Below are positions 34,819 to 42,847 of a stretch of DNA of 64,000 nt, one piece after another; within the stretch, counting starts at the first letter, position 1; every line of letters begins with the position of its first letter. The DNA is from an uncultured Bacillota bacterium (GTDB taxonomy: Bacteria > Bacillota > Clostridia > Oscillospirales > Oscillospiraceae): positions 1 through 64,000 of the forward strand of contig CANSDP010000008.1 of assembly GCA_947645675.1 (NCBI GenBank), in the 5' to 3' direction. The notes beneath the pieces were generated by a model. It was not told the DNA's origin and made no database searches. It saw only the letters and a list, made by a program, of their open reading frames with translations. The translations under genes and the position numbers were made by a program.

Positions 34819-35445
34819 ATGGAGATCATCGACCGCGGAGCCTGGCCCAGAGAGGGGCATTACCGCTTTTTCGCCCCCATGTCCCAGCCCTTCTACTCCC
34901 TCACCTTCCCGGTGGACGTGACCGCCCTGCGGGTCTATGTGAAGGAGCGCCGGCTGTCCTTCTACCCCGCGATGGTCTATCAGGTCACCCGGGCGATGGA
35001 CGACGTGGAGGCCTTCCGCCTCCGGGACCGGAACGGGACCATCGTCCGCCACGACCGGCTGGTGCCCAGCTTCACCGACCTGAAGCCGGGCAGCGAGCTG
35101 TTTCACATTGTGACTCTCCCCGCCGGGGAGGATATGGCGGACTTCTGCGCCCGGGCCAAGGAGGCGTCCGCCCAACAGACCGAGTTTATCACCGCCGGGG
35201 ACTGGGACGCGGACCAGGAGGTTTATTTCACCTGCCTGCCCTGGTTTCCCATCACCGGCCTGACCAACGAGCGGAATGCGGACCCCTCCGACACCATCCC
35301 CCGGGTCTCCTGGGGCCGCTGGGAGGAGCGGGACGGCCGGACCACACTCAGCCTCAGCCTGGAGCTGAACCACCGCCTGCTGGACGGCTTTCACGTGGGG
35401 CAGTTCTACGCCGCCCTGAACGCGCGGCTGGCGGAGCTGTTATGA
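34819..35445 (+). CDS. chloramphenicol acetyltransferase-like protein
   Basis: This 208-residue protein has the CAT fold: an N-terminal [36 protein letters not shown] segment, and the catalytic HxxxDG motif near the C-terminus ([17 protein letters not shown]). It is typical of chromosomal CAT-like acyltransferases of unknown acceptor; resistance cannot be concluded from sequence. Its start is two bases after argS, and its stop overlaps the next start (ATGA), so it belongs to the argS operon. Confidence 0.85.
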   Translation: MEIIDRGAWPREGHYRFFAPMSQPFYSLTFPVDVTALRVYVKERRLSFYPAMVYQVTRAMDDVEAFRLRDRNGTIVRHDRLVPSFTDLKPGSELFHIVTLPAGEDMADFCARAKEASAQQTEFITAGDWDADQEVYFTCLPWFPITGLTNERNADPSDTIPRVSWGRWEERDGRTTLSLSLELNHRLLDGFHVGQFYAALNARLAELL

Positions 35446-36089
35446 GCTTTGACCTGAACGCCCTGGCGCGTGCCCTGTGGGCCCGCGCCCCCGGCCTGAT
35501 GGATTCCCGCCGGACCTACGCGGTGCTGGTACCGCTGGTGGAGCGGGACGGGGCGCTCCATCTGCTCTATGAGGTCCGGGCCAGGATGCTGCGCCGTCAG
35601 CCGGGGGAGGTCTGCTTCCCCGGGGGCCGGATGGAGGCGGGGGAGACCCCGGAGGAGTGCGCCCTGCGTGAGACCTATGAGGAGCTGTCCATTCCGCCGG
35701 AGAAAATCCAGCTGCTGGGCCGGCTGGACTTCATCGCCCACCGGGCCAGCTTCCTGATGCAGCCCGTCCTGGGCCTGGTGGACGCCGCCGCCCTGGCGGA
35801 TATGCGCCCCAGCCCCGCCGAGGTGGAGCAGGTGTTTTTCGTCCCCCTGTCCCATCTGCTGGAGACGGAGCCCATCGTCTATGAATACGACCTGATCCCC
35901 GCCCCGGCGGAGGACTTCCCCTATGAGCTCATCGGTATCCCCCGGGACTACCAGTGGCAGCTGGGACATGAGAACGTCCCCGTCTACCCCTGGCAGGGAC
36001 GGGCCATCTGGGGGCTCACCGGGCGGATCACCCGAAATTTTATCCAGCTCGCCCGAAGCGGGGGCCTTCCGCCGCCCGCCCTTGACTGA
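35442..36089 (+). CDS. CoA-pyrophosphatase-type Nudix hydrolase
   Basis: This 215-residue protein has the UPF0035/NudL-type motif [20 protein letters not shown] directly before the Nudix helix ([11 protein letters not shown]). Family members split CoA into 3',5'-ADP and phosphopantetheine. The Gly of the usual REUXEEXGU end is Ser here (EELSI). ATG 35442 overlaps the CAT-like stop by 4 bp. A longer open frame starting at 34788 runs through the CAT-like gene and is not coding. Confidence 0.88.
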   Translation: MSFDLNALARALWARAPGLMDSRRTYAVLVPLVERDGALHLLYEVRARMLRRQPGEVCFPGGRMEAGETPEECALRETYEELSIPPEKIQLLGRLDFIAHRASFLMQPVLGLVDAAALADMRPSPAEVEQVFFVPLSHLLETEPIVYEYDLIPAPAEDFPYELIGIPRDYQWQLGHENVPVYPWQGRAIWGLTGRITRNFIQLARSGGLPPPALD

Positions 36090-36099
36090 CAGATTACAG

Positions 36100-36132
36100 C
36101 AGCGTCCCGCCGGTCATGCCGTCGGGACGCTG
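36100..36132. terminator. hairpin between convergent Nudix and YtxH-like genes
   Basis: CAGCGTCCCG (36100-36109) pairs with CGGGACGCTG (36123-36132). No U-run follows on either strand. Confidence 0.6.
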
Positions 36133-36139
36133 TGTCTGT

Positions 36140-36334
36140 CTACATATCCATGGCGTCGGCCAGGTGGTCCACGGCCTCGTTGACCCGCTTGGCGGCCTTG
36201 TGAGCGGCCCGCTTGATCTGACGGGTGGAGGACGGCGTCATAGCGGCGTTCAGGGCCGCGCCGGCGGCCATACCGGCCACCGCGCCCATGAGAAACACGC
36301 CGGTCCCGTGGCAGCTGTAGGAGCTATCGCACAT
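36140..36334 (-). CDS. small YtxH-like membrane-associated protein
   Basis: This 64-residue protein has a short polar N-terminus with two Cys, a glycine/alanine-rich hydrophobic helix (VFLMGAVAGMAAGAALNAAM, about residues 13-32) and a basic amphipathic C-terminus (RQIKRAAHKAAKRVNEAVDHLADAMDM). This resembles YtxH-type stress proteins, though the match is only by overall plan. RBS AAAGGAGGG. It is convergent with the argS operon. Confidence 0.75.
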   Translation of the reverse strand: MCDSSYSCHGTGVFLMGAVAGMAAGAALNAAMTPSSTRQIKRAAHKAAKRVNEAVDHLADAMDM

Positions 36335-36412
36335 ATTTTTCCCTCCTTTTTCCCGGAGAAGGAAGCTTCCTCTCCGCTGCGGATAGCTTGCCCCGAAAAT
36401 TCGAAAAAAACG

Positions 36413-36441
36413 TTGCTAAATCCTGCATCTTCCGCTATAAT
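36413..36441 (+). promoter_or_regulatory. sigma-A promoter of the pyr cluster
   Basis: TTGCTA (36413-36418) and TATAAT (36436-36441) have a 17-base spacer. The short leader contains a CGCCGGCGCCGCCGGCG hairpin (36461-36479). I see no PyrR-type terminator/antiterminator pair before pyrC. Confidence 0.8.
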
Positions 36442-36520
36442 TTAATATAAGGTGACTATGCGCCGGCGCCGCCGGCGCGTTGGAGAGAAGAGGAGATAAA
36501 TAACTTTCCGGAGGAAGCGT

Positions 36521-37801
36521 ATGAGACTTTTGATTCTAAACGGCAGAGTGGTCCATCCGGTGACGGGAACGGTCCTGATGCAGGACGTTCTGGTGGAAAA
36601 CGGACGGATCAGTCTGATGGAGCACGGGCTGGACTGTGAGGCGGACCAGGTGATTGACGCTGCGGGGCTGTTTGTGTCCCCGGGACTGGTGGATATGCAC
36701 GTCCATCTCCGGGACCCGGGCCTGACCTATAAGGAGGACATCCTCACCGGCTGCGCCGCCGCCGCCCGGGGGGGCGTCACCTCGGTGGCCTGCATGGCAA
36801 ACACCAGCCCCGCCATCGACTGCCCGGAGCTGGTATCCTATGTCTATAACCGGGCCAAGGAGGCCAACGGGGTGGGGGTGTATCCCATCGCCGCTCTCTC
36901 CCGGGGCCTGCGGGGGGAGGAGCCCACCGACGCCGAGGCCCTGAAGCAGGCGGGGGCCGTCGCCCTGTCCGACGACGGGAGCAACGTGGACAACGCCAAC
37001 CTGATGCGGGACACCCTCATCCGGGCCCGGCAGCTGGAGCTGCCCGTGCTGTGCCACTGCGAGGACACCTCCATGGTGGCCGGGCGGGCGGTGAACGAGG
37101 GCAGTGTCTCCCGCCAGCTGTGGCTGGAGGGCAGGCCCGCCATCGCCGAGGAGATTATGGTCATGCGGGACGCCATGCTGGCCGAGGAGACCGGCGGGCG
37201 GGTCCATATCTGCCATGTCTCCACCGCCAAGAGCGTGGATATCATCCGCAGGATGAAGAAAAAGGGGGTGCTCATCACCTGCGAGACCTGCCCCCAGTAC
37301 TTCACCCTCACCGAGGACGAGGTTTTGAATATGGGGGCTATGGCCCGGGTCAACCCGCCCCTGCGCACCCAGAAGGATGTTCAGGGCATCATCGCCGGCT
37401 TGAAGGACGGTACCATCGACGTGATCGCCACCGACCACGCCCCCCATTCGGTGGACGAGAAGTCCCGCCCCCTCAGCCGGGCCCCCAGCGGGATGATTGG
37501 CCTGGAGACCGGTCTGGCCGTGACCCTCACGCAGCTGTACCACACCGGGAAAATGGAGCTTCCCGCTATCATTCAGCGGATGTCCACCAACCCCGCCGAT
37601 CTGCTCCGCCTGGCCCGAGGACATATGTCCTTGGGCGCTACCGCCGACCTGGTTATCTTCGACGCGGACGAGGAGTGGACCGTAGACCCCCTCCTCTTCG
37701 CCTCCAAGGCCCGCAACACCCCCTTCGCTGGCCGCAGGGTCAAGGGCCGGGTGAAATACACCATCGTCAAGGGCGAGGTCATTTATCGGGACGGGGTATA
37801 A
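36521..37801 (+). CDS. pyrC: dihydroorotase
   Basis: This 426-residue type I dihydroorotase is a zinc amidohydrolase that closes carbamoyl-aspartate to dihydroorotate in UMP synthesis. The metal motif MHVHLRDPG (residues about 59-67), the tunnel region MANTSPAID, the histidines in CHCED and ICHVSTAKS, and the catalytic Asp in IATDHAPHS are all present. The RBS CGGAGGAAGCG is strong. It is first in a pyrimidine cluster continuing with pyrF, pyrK and pyrD. Confidence 0.96.
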   Translation: MRLLILNGRVVHPVTGTVLMQDVLVENGRISLMEHGLDCEADQVIDAAGLFVSPGLVDMHVHLRDPGLTYKEDILTGCAAAARGGVTSVACMANTSPAIDCPELVSYVYNRAKEANGVGVYPIAALSRGLRGEEPTDAEALKQAGAVALSDDGSNVDNANLMRDTLIRARQLELPVLCHCEDTSMVAGRAVNEGSVSRQLWLEGRPAIAEEIMVMRDAMLAEETGGRVHICHVSTAKSVDIIRRMKKKGVLITCETCPQYFTLTEDEVLNMGAMARVNPPLRTQKDVQGIIAGLKDGTIDVIATDHAPHSVDEKSRPLSRAPSGMIGLETGLAVTLTQLYHTGKMELPAIIQRMSTNPADLLRLARGHMSLGATADLVIFDADEEWTVDPLLFASKARNTPFAGRRVKGRVKYTIVKGEVIYRDGV

Positions 37802-37808
37802 CGCCAGA

Positions 37809-37882
37809 TTGTGGGGCGCGCCGTATCGGGAGGACCTACATACCCTGAAAAACGGCGTGCCCGGTGGTCACGCCCTACACAG
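37809..37882. repeat. diverged GTGGGGCG/CGCCCTACAC palindromic element
   Basis: The left end TTGTGGGGCGCGCCG and right end GGTCACGCCCTACACA are partly complementary, with a second inner GGCGTGCCC copy. It fills most of the pyrC-pyrF gap. Confidence 0.5.
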
Positions 37883-37915
37883 AAGAGAGCATAAATTCGG
37901 AAGGGAATGAGACAA

Positions 37916-38839
37916 ATGTCATTTGACGTTTTACAGGATAAAATCCGGGCGATGAAGAATCCCACCGTGGCGGGGCTGGACGCCCGCATTGAGTATGTGC
38001 CGGAGCACATCCGCGCAGCCGCCTTTGAGGAGCACGGCGTGGGCCTCAAGGGGGCGGCGGAGGCCATCTGGCGGTTCAACACAGGGCTGATCGACGCCCT
38101 GTGCGACATTGTCCCGGCGGTAAAGCCCCAGGCGGCTTATTATGAGAACCTGGGCTGGCAGGGGATGGAGGTGCTGGAGCGCACCATAAAATACGCCAAG
38201 GAGAAGGGCCTCTTCGTCATCGCCGACATCAAGCGGGGGGACATCGGCTCCACCGCCTCCGCCTACGCCGAGGGCTGGCTGTCCGGGGCGAAGATTGAGG
38301 GGGAGCAGTACAAGAGCTTCGACGCCGACTGCGTCACCCTCAACGGCTACATGGGGTCCGACTCCATCAAGCCCTTCCTGGAGGCGGCCAGGGCCGAGGA
38401 CAAGTGCGTCTTTGTGCTGGTGAAAACCTCCAACCCGGGGTCCGGGGAGCTCCAGGATATCCTCGCCGGGGACCGGCAGGTGTATGAGGTGATGGGCGAC
38501 CTCAACGAGCGCATCGCCGCCGGGACTGAGGGAAAATACGGCTACACCATGGCCGGGGCGGTCACCGGGGCCACCTACCCCTCCGACATCCGGGCCCTGC
38601 GCAAGCGGCTGGAAAAGACCTTCTTCCTGGTCCCCGGCTACGGCGCCCAGGGGGGCACGGCGGAGGATGTGAAGTTCGCCTTTGACAAATACGGCCACGG
38701 GGCTATCGTGAATTCCTCCCGGGGCATCATGTGCGCCTGGCAGAAGACCGGCGGCGACGGCCGCGACTTCGCCCAGGCCGCCCGGAACACCGCCCTCAAA
38801 ATGCGGGACGACATCAAGCAGTTCGTGACCATTGTGTAA
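37916..38839 (+). CDS. pyrF: orotidine 5'-phosphate decarboxylase (class 2)
   Basis: This 307-residue enzyme decarboxylates OMP to UMP. The length and motifs are those of the long PyrF subtype: PTVAGLDARIEYVPEHI at the N-terminus, the catalytic Lys/Asp in FVIADIKRGDIGSTA, and the phosphate loop FLVPGYGAQGGT. I used ATG 37916 because GGAAGGG is ten bases upstream; the ATG at 37907 is too close to that RBS. It precedes the zinc-ribbon gene by 19 bp. Confidence 0.95.
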   Translation: MSFDVLQDKIRAMKNPTVAGLDARIEYVPEHIRAAAFEEHGVGLKGAAEAIWRFNTGLIDALCDIVPAVKPQAAYYENLGWQGMEVLERTIKYAKEKGLFVIADIKRGDIGSTASAYAEGWLSGAKIEGEQYKSFDADCVTLNGYMGSDSIKPFLEAARAEDKCVFVLVKTSNPGSGELQDILAGDRQVYEVMGDLNERIAAGTEGKYGYTMAGAVTGATYPSDIRALRKRLEKTFFLVPGYGAQGGTAEDVKFAFDKYGHGAIVNSSRGIMCAWQKTGGDGRDFAQAARNTALKMRDDIKQFVTIV

Positions 38840-38858
38840 CGGCGAAAGGAGTTTACCT

Positions 38859-39320
38859 ATGGCGGAGCAATGTGCGTTTTGCGGCAAGAAATTGGGGCTG
38901 TTCAACGACAGCCTTGTGTGCGGAAACATCAGCCAGCCGGTGTGTCAGGACTGCCGGAAGAAGTATCAGGACGCGCCGCAGGCGCTGCGATGCCGGGACC
39001 TGCTGGAGAAGGGCAGTCCCGTTGAGCCGGAGCTCCTCCGGGCCTTTCTGGAGCGGGAACAGAAGGAGCTGGACGAGATAAACGCTGAGCAGGAACGCCT
39101 GGGAAAGCTGATGAGCTGCTGCGGCCAGCCCATGACGCCGGTGAGCGTATCCGAGTTCCAGCTGGGCCGCCAGGGTTTCTTTACTGGCGATTGGCCCAAC
39201 ATCATCGCCGGGGCCATGGAGCTGGCGGTGTTCCAGTGCGAGCAGTGCGGACAGGTGAAATTTATGAACCCCAAGTTTATTGACCCCAGGGCCATCAAAC
39301 AAAACTTACGCGGAGGGTGA
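38859..39320 (+). CDS. zinc-ribbon protein between pyrF and pyrK
   Basis: This 153-residue protein has several cysteine pairs: CAFC at residues 5-8, then VC...VCQDC, CCG in the middle (residues ~88-89) and CEQC near the C-terminus. This suggests two zinc sites, one at each end, joined by a charged helical stretch (LERLGKLM region). The C-terminal VFQCEQCGQVKFMNP looks like a zinc-ribbon of unknown partner. RBS AAAGGAG, and it is 6 bp from pyrK, so it is co-transcribed with pyrimidine genes. Its function is not known. Confidence 0.85.
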   Translation: MAEQCAFCGKKLGLFNDSLVCGNISQPVCQDCRKKYQDAPQALRCRDLLEKGSPVEPELLRAFLEREQKELDEINAEQERLGKLMSCCGQPMTPVSVSEFQLGRQGFFTGDWPNIIAGAMELAVFQCEQCGQVKFMNPKFIDPRAIKQNLRGG

Positions 39321-39326
39321 TCCCCC

Positions 39327-40112
39327 ATGAACATAGAGAGCAAGTGCAGAATTGTTGAAATGACCCGGCTGGACGCCGTCACCTTCTGGATGGTGTTGGA
39401 GGTCGGTAAAATGGTGGAGAAGCGCGGCCTGCGGGGCGGGCAGTTCCTGCACATCAAATGCGGCGACGGTCAGCTGCTCCGCCGGCCCATTTCGGTGGCC
39501 TGCGCCGTGCCGGACGAGCCGGAGGACCTGGCCACCCTGATCTTCGAGGTCCGGGGGGAGGGCACCGAATGGCTGTCCCGGCGGAAGGTTGGGGACGAGC
39601 TGGATGTGATGGGCCCCCTGGGCAACGGCTTTGACGCGGCTCAGCCGGGGCGCTACCTCCTGGTGGGGGGCGGTATCGGCGTCCCGCCGCTGATGCAGTA
39701 CGGGGAATGCCTGCAATGGCCCCGGACGGCGGTGCTGGGCTTCCGCACAGGGGCCAAGGCCTTTCCCGCCATCACCAGCCGGTTCCAGGACCACTGTGAG
39801 CAGACCTGTATCTGTACCGACGACGGCACGCTGGGCCGTCACGGCTTTGTGGACGCTCAGGTCCGGGATATCTTGGAGCGGGACCGGAGCTACACCGCCG
39901 TCCTGGCCTGCGGGCCCAAGCCCATGCTGAAAAGCGTGGCCAAGGCGGCGGCGGAATTTGGGGTGCCCTGCCAGGTGTCCATGGAGGAACGGATGGGCTG
40001 CGGCGTGGGGGCGTGCCTGGTGTGCTCCTGCGGCATGAAGGACGGGAGCGTCAGGCACGTGTGCAAGGACGGCCCGGTGTTCAACGCGGAGGAGGTGGAC
40101 TGGGATGCCTGA
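39327..40112 (+). CDS. pyrK: dihydroorotate dehydrogenase B, electron-transfer subunit
   Basis: This 261-residue protein is a ferredoxin-reductase-like flavoprotein. It binds FAD (LLRRPISVACA), NAD (LLVGGGIGVPPLMQYG) and a [2Fe-2S] cluster through CGVGACLVCSCG plus a later Cys. It passes electrons from PyrD to NAD+. The 3' end overlaps pyrD by 8 bp, so the two subunits are translationally coupled. Confidence 0.96.
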   Translation: MNIESKCRIVEMTRLDAVTFWMVLEVGKMVEKRGLRGGQFLHIKCGDGQLLRRPISVACAVPDEPEDLATLIFEVRGEGTEWLSRRKVGDELDVMGPLGNGFDAAQPGRYLLVGGGIGVPPLMQYGECLQWPRTAVLGFRTGAKAFPAITSRFQDHCEQTCICTDDGTLGRHGFVDAQVRDILERDRSYTAVLACGPKPMLKSVAKAAAEFGVPCQVSMEERMGCGVGACLVCSCGMKDGSVRHVCKDGPVFNAEEVDWDA

Positions 40113-41019
40113 TATGTCCGTCAAGCTGGCCGGTGTGACGCTGAAAAACCCGGTGGTGGTGGCCTCGGGTACCTTCGGCTTCGGCCGGGAGTACAGCCGG
40201 TTCTATGACCTGGGGGAGCTGGGCGGCATCTGCGCCAAGGGCCTCACCCTCCACCCCCGCACGGGCAACCCCGCCCCCCGCATCGCCGAGACCCCCATGG
40301 GCATCCTCAACTCGGTGGGGCTGGAAAACCCCGGGGTGGATGTTTTCATTGCGGAGGAGCTGCCCTTCCTGCGGCAGTTTGACACGAAAGTAATTGCCAA
40401 CATCTCCGGGAATACCCCGGAGGAGTACGGCGTTATGTGCGAGAAGCTGTCTGCCGCCGGGGTGGACATGATCGAGGTGAATATCTCCTGCCCCAACGTG
40501 AAGGCGGGGGGGCTGGCCTACGGCACCCGGCCCGAGCTGGCCGCCGAGGTCACCGAGGAAGCAAAAAAGCACGCCAACGGTGTGCCTGTGATGGTGAAGC
40601 TGTCCCCCAACGTCACCGATATTACGGAAATCGCCAAAGCGGTGGAGGGGGCCGGGGCGGACGCCCTGTCCCTCATCAACACCATCCGGGGGATGCGCAT
40701 TGACGTGAACACCCGCCGCCCCATTCTGCGGATGAACACCGGGGGACTGTCCGGCCCCGCCGTGCTGCCTGTGGCGGTGCGGATGGTGTGGGAGGTGTCC
40801 CAGGCGGTCTCCCTGCCCATTCTGGGCATGGGGGGCGTGTCCAAGGGGGAGGACGGGGCCCAGCTGATGCTGGCCGGGGCCTCCGCTGTGGCGGTGGGCA
40901 CCGCCCTGTTCGCCGACCCCTTCGCCCCCCTGAAGGTCCGGGACGGCCTGGCCGACATTGCCGCCCGTCAGGGGCTGTCCGCCGTATCGGAGCTCACCGG
41001 AGGGGTGAAGCCCTGGTGA
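40105..41019 (+). CDS. pyrD: dihydroorotate dehydrogenase B, catalytic subunit
   Basis: This 304-residue FMN TIM-barrel is of the class 1B type, oxidising dihydroorotate to orotate. NPVVVASGTFGFG at the N-terminus, the substrate loop NISCPNVKAGG, the MVKLSPNVTD strand, and the C-terminal GMGGVSKGEDGAQLMLAGASAVAVGTALF are all typical. The catalytic Cys of class 1B enzymes is in the SCPNVK segment. It is coupled with pyrK. Confidence 0.97.
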   Translation: MPDMSVKLAGVTLKNPVVVASGTFGFGREYSRFYDLGELGGICAKGLTLHPRTGNPAPRIAETPMGILNSVGLENPGVDVFIAEELPFLRQFDTKVIANISGNTPEEYGVMCEKLSAAGVDMIEVNISCPNVKAGGLAYGTRPELAAEVTEEAKKHANGVPVMVKLSPNVTDITEIAKAVEGAGADALSLINTIRGMRIDVNTRRPILRMNTGGLSGPAVLPVAVRMVWEVSQAVSLPILGMGGVSKGEDGAQLMLAGASAVAVGTALFADPFAPLKVRDGLADIAARQGLSAVSELTGGVKPW

Positions 41020-41061
41020 CAAAACGCGGCGGGCTGTGAAAAAGGAAGGAAGGGTATCCCT

Positions 41062-41376
41062 GTGCTGGAACACATCATTGAGCAGTGTCTGCCCACCATC
41101 ATCTCCGCCTGCGAGCTGATGGGCATTTTCGTGGTGGCCGTCACCGCGGTCCACGCCTTCTGGCTGTACTGTGTGGGGATGGTCACCCGCACCCCCAAAA
41201 ATATCAAATTCCAGCTGGCCGAGGGACTTGCCACCAGTCTGGAATTTAAAATGGCCGCCGAGATTTTAAAGACCGTGCTGGTCCGGGACCTGAACGAGCT
41301 GATGGTCCTGGGGGCGGTGATCCTCCTGCGGGCGCTGCTGTCTCTGCTGATTCACTTTGAAATGAAAAAGGACTGA
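41062..41376 (+). CDS. DUF1622 membrane protein
   Basis: This 104-residue protein has two or three hydrophobic helices (ISACELMGIFVVAVTAVHAFWLYC; LNELMVLGAVILLRALLSLLIHF) joined by a soluble segment with the DUF1622 pattern FQLAEGLATSLEFKMAAEILKTVLVRD. It starts with GTG after AAGGAAGGAAGGG. It lies 42 bp after pyrD and 4 bp before the phosphatase-GNAT gene, so it is probably in the same transcript. Function unknown. Confidence 0.88.
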   Translation: MLEHIIEQCLPTIISACELMGIFVVAVTAVHAFWLYCVGMVTRTPKNIKFQLAEGLATSLEFKMAAEILKTVLVRDLNELMVLGAVILLRALLSLLIHFEMKKD

Positions 41377-41380
41377 TCCC

Positions 41381-42535
41381 ATGACAACTATCTATCTCAT
41401 CCGCCACGCCGAGGCCGAGGGCAACCTGTACCGCCGGATTCACGGCTGGTACAACGCGCTCATCACAGACAACGGCTTTGCCCAGATCAAGGCGCTGGAA
41501 AAGCGGTTCCAGGACATCCAGATTGACGCGGTCTGGTCCAGCGACCTGTACCGCACTATGACCACCGCCCGGGCCGTTTACATACCGAAGAATCTGCCTC
41601 TGAACACCGACCCCGGCCTGCGGGAGATCAATCTGGGGGACTGGGAGGATGTGACCTGGGGTCAGGCCCGGCACGACTTTCTGGAGGAGCTGACCCGCTT
41701 CGACACCGACGACCCCACCTGGCAGGCCCCCAACGGGGAGGGCTTCCGTCAGCTGGGGGACCGGCTGGAGGGGACGGTGCGCCGCATCGCGGCCCAGTAC
41801 CCCGATCAGACCATCGCCCTGTTCAGCCACGGTATGGCCATCCGGCAGCTGCTCTCCCGAATCAAGGGGCTGCCCGAGGCGGACTGGCCCTCTGTCCCCC
41901 ACGGGGACAACACGGCGGTGACCAAGCTGGCCTTTGACGGGGAGCGGCTGACCATCGACTATGAGCTGGACAACTCCCACCTGCCCGAGGAGATCTCCAC
42001 CCTGGCCCGGCAGGCCTGGTGGCGCAGGGACGGGAGCAAGAAGGTGGATATCAACCTCTGGTACCGGCCCATCGACTGGGAGAAGGAGCGGGAGGTCTAT
42101 CTGGAGGCCCGCCGGGACGCCTGGACCTGCACCCACGGGACGGAGGTCCCCTTCGACGGGGACGCTTTCCTCCGGGGGGCGGAGGACTGCCTGTCCCAGA
42201 CCCCTTGGGGTGTGACCGTGGCTATGGCCGGGGACCAGACCGCCGGCGTCCTCCAGCTGGACGGGGAGCGGTATCAGGCGGACAACGCCGGGTATATTCC
42301 CTTCTGCTACATCGTCCCCCAGCGCCGGGGGTACGGCCTGGGCGTCCAGCTTATCGGTCAGGCGGTGGCCATCTTCCGGCCCATGGGCCGGGACAAGCTC
42401 CGCCTGCGGTGCGCCCCCTATAACCAGCGGGCCCAGCGGTTCTATCAAAAGTACGGCTTCGTCAAGATCGGCGAGGAGGAAAACAGCGCCGTCCCCCTGG
42501 ATATTTTGGAGAAGTACACCGGCTATGACCGGTGA
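41381..42535 (+). CDS. histidine phosphatase - GNAT acetyltransferase fusion
   Basis: This protein has 384 residues in two parts. Residues 1-200 are a phosphoglycerate-mutase-like histidine phosphatase, with the RHG motif as LIRHAEAEGN (His9), a second His in LFSHGMA and the catalytic Glu in LREINLGDWE. Residues about 210-384 are a GNAT domain with the acetyl-CoA motif YIVPQRRGYGLGVQLIGQAVAIF and the ending YNQRAQRFYQKYGFVKIGEE. The junction is continuous, with no stop or frameshift. Substrates of both domains are unknown. It ends the pyr-linked cluster. Confidence 0.9.
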   Translation: MTTIYLIRHAEAEGNLYRRIHGWYNALITDNGFAQIKALEKRFQDIQIDAVWSSDLYRTMTTARAVYIPKNLPLNTDPGLREINLGDWEDVTWGQARHDFLEELTRFDTDDPTWQAPNGEGFRQLGDRLEGTVRRIAAQYPDQTIALFSHGMAIRQLLSRIKGLPEADWPSVPHGDNTAVTKLAFDGERLTIDYELDNSHLPEEISTLARQAWWRRDGSKKVDINLWYRPIDWEKEREVYLEARRDAWTCTHGTEVPFDGDAFLRGAEDCLSQTPWGVTVAMAGDQTAGVLQLDGERYQADNAGYIPFCYIVPQRRGYGLGVQLIGQAVAIFRPMGRDKLRLRCAPYNQRAQRFYQKYGFVKIGEEENSAVPLDILEKYTGYDR

Positions 42536-42785
42536 GCGCTGCATACAGAGCTCCCGGACAAAGGCCTCCGCAGACCGAGCCCCAGGGCGTCATAGCCGGG
42601 CAGACTCCAATCCGACAGCCTCCCCAAGCGCCGAAGCAGGAGGAAAGGGCGTGTCCAAGCAAATATAAGAAGTGCGGCATATATTGCACAACAGACCTAA
42701 ACGACTTGCGTATCCGGAAGAAACCAGCTTCCCTCTTTGACTTTCATGAACTCCGCGTTGGACACTGCTCTATTTTTGCAAGCCC
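42536..42785. other. intergenic region with no supported gene
   Basis: The 312-base gap between the phosphatase-GNAT gene and the lysozyme gene has one 94-codon open frame, but with no RBS and poor composition I see no gene in it. No hairpin terminator is evident after 42535. The only supported feature is the promoter at 42786-42814. Confidence 0.5.
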
Positions 42786-42814
42786 TTGCGGCGGAGGCGT
42801 TTTTGTGGTAAGAT
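42786..42814 (+). promoter_or_regulatory. sigma-A promoter of the GH25 lysozyme gene
   Basis: TTGCGG (42786-42791) and TAAGAT (42809-42814) have a 17-base spacer and an extended -10 TGG. Confidence 0.65.
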
Positions 42815-42847
42815 AAGAAAAAACGTCGAAGCATGGAGGAGAGCGCT

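Noticed and set aside
34819-35445. Chloramphenicol resistance gene
   Set aside because: The catalytic His motif is present, but it is a chromosomal CAT-like protein in the argS operon; resistance cannot be claimed from sequence.
36442-36520. PyrR attenuator or other riboswitch before pyrC
   Set aside because: Only a short GC hairpin is present; there is no terminator with U-run and no alternative stem.
42532-42816. 94-codon open frame before the lysozyme gene
   Set aside because: There is no RBS or hydrophobic/helical pattern, and its end overlaps the lysozyme promoter.
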